From NCBI GenBank assembly GCA_021846485.1, contig JAJZWW010000024.1:1-15889 (forward strand): a stretch of DNA of 15,889 bases, in the 5' to 3' direction. This DNA is from Actinomycetes bacterium (GTDB lineage Bacteria > Actinomycetota > Acidimicrobiia > Acidimicrobiales > Palsa-688). Below, piece after piece: positions 14,601 to 15,889 of this stretch. A model generated the notes under the pieces. That model ran no database searches, was not told the origin of the DNA, and saw only the letters and a program-made list of their open reading frames with translations. Position 1 is the stretch's first letter, and each line of letters opens with the position of its first letter. A program made the position numbers and the translations under genes.

Positions 14601-15521
14601 AGGCGTGGCCAGCAGCACCAGGTAGGACGCGAAGGCGAGGAACGTCCCGAGGGGGATGCGGTGGCGCACCGCCAACCACCCGCCGAGAACGAGCACCCCG
14701 ACCTCGGCCAGCTGGGGGATGGCCGCCAGCACCGGCTGGTAGCGGGTCTGGAGCCGGGTGGCCCGGACATTGGCCCCGTAGAGGCGCTGCGCCTCGGCGG
14801 CGACCCGCTCCAGCTCCCGGCGCTCCTGGCCGAAGCCCTTGACGACCCTCACCCCGGTGACCGCCTCCTCGACTGCGACCGCCACCTCGCCCTCTTTCTG
14901 CTGGGCATCCCAGTTGGCCGGGAAGGTCATCCGCCGCATGCGGTAGGCGGCGACGACCATCGCCGGGACCGCCACCAGGCTCACCGTCGCGAGCAGCGGG
15001 GAGAGCACGACCATCACCGCCGTGGCGACGACGAGCAGCAGGGCGTTGCCGGCCATCACCGGCGTGAAGGCGAGCAGCGCCTGGATCAGGCCGACGTCAG
15101 AGGTGGCCCGGGACACCAGCTGGCCGGTCTGCATCTGGTCGTGGCGGGCGAAGTCGAGCCGGGAGAGCCGGTCGTAGATCGCGTTGCGCAGGTCGCGCTG
15201 CACGTCGAGGCTCACCCTCCCACCCCGGAAGCGCCGGAGGTAGGCGGACCCGAAGCCGACCACCGCCAGGCCGAGCATCACCGCGATCCACGGGGCGAGC
15301 GGGGAGCGATGGGCCAGCACCACCCGGTCGAGCACCTGGCGCTCCACCAGGGGGATCGACACCGACACGAGAGAGCCGACCGCGGCGGCGCCGAGGGCGA
15401 TGGCGACGTTGGCCCGGTAGGGACGCAGCCACGGCAGGAGTCGTCGCACCCAACCGGGCGCGGGGACGCTCGCAGGACCGGCGTGTGGCCCGGAGGGGTC
15501 GGCGGTTCCGGGCGGCGACAT
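11694..15521 (-). CDS. Fused heterodimer-type ABC exporter (TMD-NBD-TMD-NBD)
   Basis: The 1275-residue protein contains two complete half-exporters. Half 1: membrane domain about 25-325 (six helices expected), NBD with Walker A GRSGSGKST (387-395), Q-loop position occupied by Glu (VFEESFLF, E435), LSGGQ (491-495), Walker B ILLLDDATSS with Asp 516 in place of the catalytic Glu, and switch His 547. A Gly/Pro-rich linker (about 587-690) follows. Half 2: membrane domain about 695-1000, Walker A GETGAGKST (1060-1068), Gln 1108, signature LSAGQ (1164-1168), Walker B VLLLDEATS with Glu 1189, and His 1220. Site 1 (NBD1 Walker motifs with the NBD2 signature) is thus degenerate and site 2 canonical, as in heterodimeric exporters such as TM287/288 or BmrCD. 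It likely pumps lipophilic compounds or drugs across the inner membrane; the substrate is unknown. ATG 15521 is supported by a TAGCAT box 8 nt upstream. Confidence 0.95.
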   Translation of the reverse strand: MSPPGTADPSGPHAGPASVPAPGWVRRLLPWLRPYRANVAIALGAAAVGSLVSVSIPLVERQVLDRVVLAHRSPLAPWIAVMLGLAVVGFGSAYLRRFRGGRVSLDVQRDLRNAIYDRLSRLDFARHDQMQTGQLVSRATSDVGLIQALLAFTPVMAGNALLLVVATAVMVVLSPLLATVSLVAVPAMVVAAYRMRRMTFPANWDAQQKEGEVAVAVEEAVTGVRVVKGFGQERRELERVAAEAQRLYGANVRATRLQTRYQPVLAAIPQLAEVGVLVLGGWLAVRHRIPLGTFLAFASYLVLLATPARMLANVMLVAQQARAGVERVLDLLSSTPVVAERPDAVELPALHGEIRFDDVTFGYLSREPVLDGFELVVAPGETVAVVGRSGSGKSTAALLLPRFYDVQRGAVRVDGVDVRDVTLGSLRRQIGVVFEESFLFSDTVRANIAYGRPDATAAEVEQAARRAEADRFVRDLPDGYDTLVGERGFTLSGGQRQRIALARALLTDPRILLLDDATSSVDARIEEEIHATLRKVMAGRTTLLVAHRRSTLRLADRIAVVDAGRVVDAGTHEELTTRCRLYRLLLSGPGDDLEGDGAPEVDLADVAPGPEGTTPSLWPAEVAAGHAARQPGRTPGVPGAPGAGIGAGLGRHSGGGGWMGALSATPDLLARVEALPPVKDFAVIDLERESAPETSFTLRRFVRPWRAPLALGLVLVALDAAAGLAGPVLIRSGIDSGVRRGSLSAVWVAAGVFLAVVAADLVVEVAETFVTGRTAERLLLALRVKVFAHLQRLSLDFYEREMGGRVMTRMTTDIDAFSTLLETGLVSALVSIFTFFGVGVALVAWNPELAGAVLSTVVPLAAATLLYRHLSARAYSSARERIAVVNASLQEGISGIREVQAYGRQERNERQFHRLSDRYLDARLRAQRLISLYFPFVQFLSVVAAVIVLGVGSVLVAHHRLSVGELIGFVLYLDLFFSPVQQLSQTFDSYQRAGASRTQVAALMSERTLTPQVPQPLVPGRLRGAIDFRDVHFSYPGGSSEVLGGVDLEIPPGETVALVGETGAGKSTLVKLVARFYDPTGGAVLVDGHDLRDLDLTAYRRQLGYVPQEAHLFSGTVRDNIAYGRPDATDAEVESAARRVGAHSFVAGLEGGYRAWVSERGRSLSAGQRQLIALARAELVDPAVLLLDEATSTLDLATEARVDQAMSVVASERTTLLIAHRLQSARRADRVVVLDGGMVAEVGTHDQLIARDGLYARMWSSFEPDPARQAESTPA

Positions 15522-15529
15522 CGTGAGAG

Positions 15530-15535
15530 ATGCTA
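15530..15535 (-). promoter_or_regulatory. -10 box of ABC exporter gene, overlapping rnhB stop codon
   Basis: TAGCAT on the minus strand (15535-15530) lies 8 nt before ATG 15521, and no Shine-Dalgarno is seen in the 11-bp gap between rnhB and the ABC gene. The TAG of this box is the rnhB stop codon. The ABC gene may therefore be read from its own leaderless transcript and by read-through from rnhB. No clear -35 element is visible. Confidence 0.5.
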
Positions 15536-15889
15536 ACGATGCCCGGCGGCTCCGGCGGCTGCCTGCGGCCCGCCGGGTACCGGCCCGGGGCCGGACGGAC
15601 CCCGGGCCCCGACGCGGGCGCCGGCCACCCCCCACGGGAGGCGCTCCATGAACACCCAGGAGCGGCGGTGGATCGCGCTGGGCCCGTAGGCCGAGAGGGC
15701 CATCTGGTGGCGGGGACAGGGGTAGCCCTTGTTGGTGTCGAAGTCGTAGGCCGGGTAGTGCCCCGCCATCTCCCGCATCTGCCGGTCGCGGGAGACCTTC
15801 GCGAGGATCGACGCCGCGGCGATGGAGAGGCAGGCGGCGTCGCCGCCCACGACCCGCTGAGTGGCCAGGTGACCCACGATGTCCCACGT
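15533..15889 (-). CDS. rnhB: Ribonuclease HII, C-terminal part (5' end outside window)
   Basis: The frame enters from the right edge as TWDIVGHLATQRVVGGDA and ends at TAG 15535-15533 (118 residues visible). VVGGDAACLSIAAASILAKV, then SRDRQM, is the RNase HII signature; the Asp in GGD corresponds to the last active-site carboxylate of the family. It continues with YDFDTNKGYPCPRHQMAL and YGPSAIHRRSWVFM, also typical. The enzyme removes RNA (including single ribonucleotides) from DNA duplexes in the cytoplasm. The first three catalytic acidic residues and the start are outside the window. After the conserved end there is a tail of about 35 low-complexity Gly/Ala/Pro/Arg residues. The ABC exporter gene follows after 11 bp on the same strand. 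Confidence 0.95.
   Translation of the reverse strand, partial: TWDIVGHLATQRVVGGDAACLSIAAASILAKVSRDRQMREMAGHYPAYDFDTNKGYPCPRHQMALSAYGPSAIHRRSWVFMERLPWGVAGARVGARGPSGPGPVPGGPQAAAGAAGHR

Noticed and set aside
11575..14679. 1034-residue open frame on the - strand
   Set aside because: Out-of-frame shadow of the ABC exporter on the same strand; the real frame has every ABC motif.
13566..15536. 656-residue open frame on the + strand
   Set aside because: Antisense shadow of the ABC exporter; no recognisable domain.
1..15889. tRNA/rRNA genes, insertion sequences, integrase or prophage genes, toxin-antitoxin or restriction systems
   Set aside because: None recognised on either strand; no transposase motifs or terminal inverted repeats were seen near the decayed genes.

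Overview
The window is one stretch of very GC-rich DNA with near-saturated G/C at third codon positions. It has a Gram-positive/actinobacterial-type SOS box (CGAAC-N4-GTTCG), an actinobacterial-style imuA-imuB mutasome pair, and several starts that look leaderless (a TANNNT-like -10 box 7-8 nt before ATG/GTG). Together these suggest a high-GC actinobacterium, possibly an acidimicrobial lineage. That placement is inference and cannot be proven from this DNA alone.

Layout, left to right. (1) The 3' part of an amidase-signature hydrolase (+, ends 874). (2) A decayed heavy-metal resistance operon (881-1230): an intact MerR-family-type operator/promoter, a 12-codon stub of a metallochaperone-like gene, and a collapsed P-type metal ATPase that keeps its CxxC metal-binding start and a piece of its P domain but has lost the middle. 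(3) An ornithine cyclodeaminase/mu-crystallin family gene (+, 1297-2232). (4) A convergent intergenic region with 15-bp repeats and an 11-bp perfect hairpin. (5) An SOS-controlled imuA-imuB operon (-, 5065-2430) with a 4-bp GTGA overlap and a LexA box inside the promoter spacer. (6) An ACT-domain malic enzyme and a trans-aconitate methyltransferase-like gene (-, 7460-5245), coupled by an ATGA overlap. (7) An acyl-CoA dehydrogenase remnant (+, 7601-7905) that keeps the start, and apparently the end, of the gene but lacks the middle. (8) A MarR-family regulator (-, 8377-7925), divergent from a small four-cysteine protein (+, 8469-8831). (9) A large lipoprotein made of about 10-15 repeats of roughly 50 residues with Asp-box-like S-x-D-G-x-x-W motifs, broken by one extra G in a G6 run (+, 8857-11626). 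(10) A fused TMD-NBD-TMD-NBD ABC exporter of 1275 residues (-, 15521-11694), with asymmetric nucleotide sites arranged as in heterodimeric exporters. (11) The 3' part of ribonuclease HII (-, runs off the right edge).

How the parts relate. The best-supported functional units are the SOS mutagenesis operon and the malic enzyme/Tam pair, which act near the citric acid cycle. The ABC gene follows rnhB by 11 bp and probably also has its own leaderless promoter, whose -10 box contains the rnhB stop codon. Two genes (the metal ATPase and the acyl-CoA dehydrogenase) share one mode of decay: ends kept, centre lost, residual frames shifted. This could reflect genome reduction or an assembly problem. 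I did not find a clearly new multi-gene system. The least explained item is the repeat-rich lipoprotein together with its small cysteine-rich upstream neighbour.
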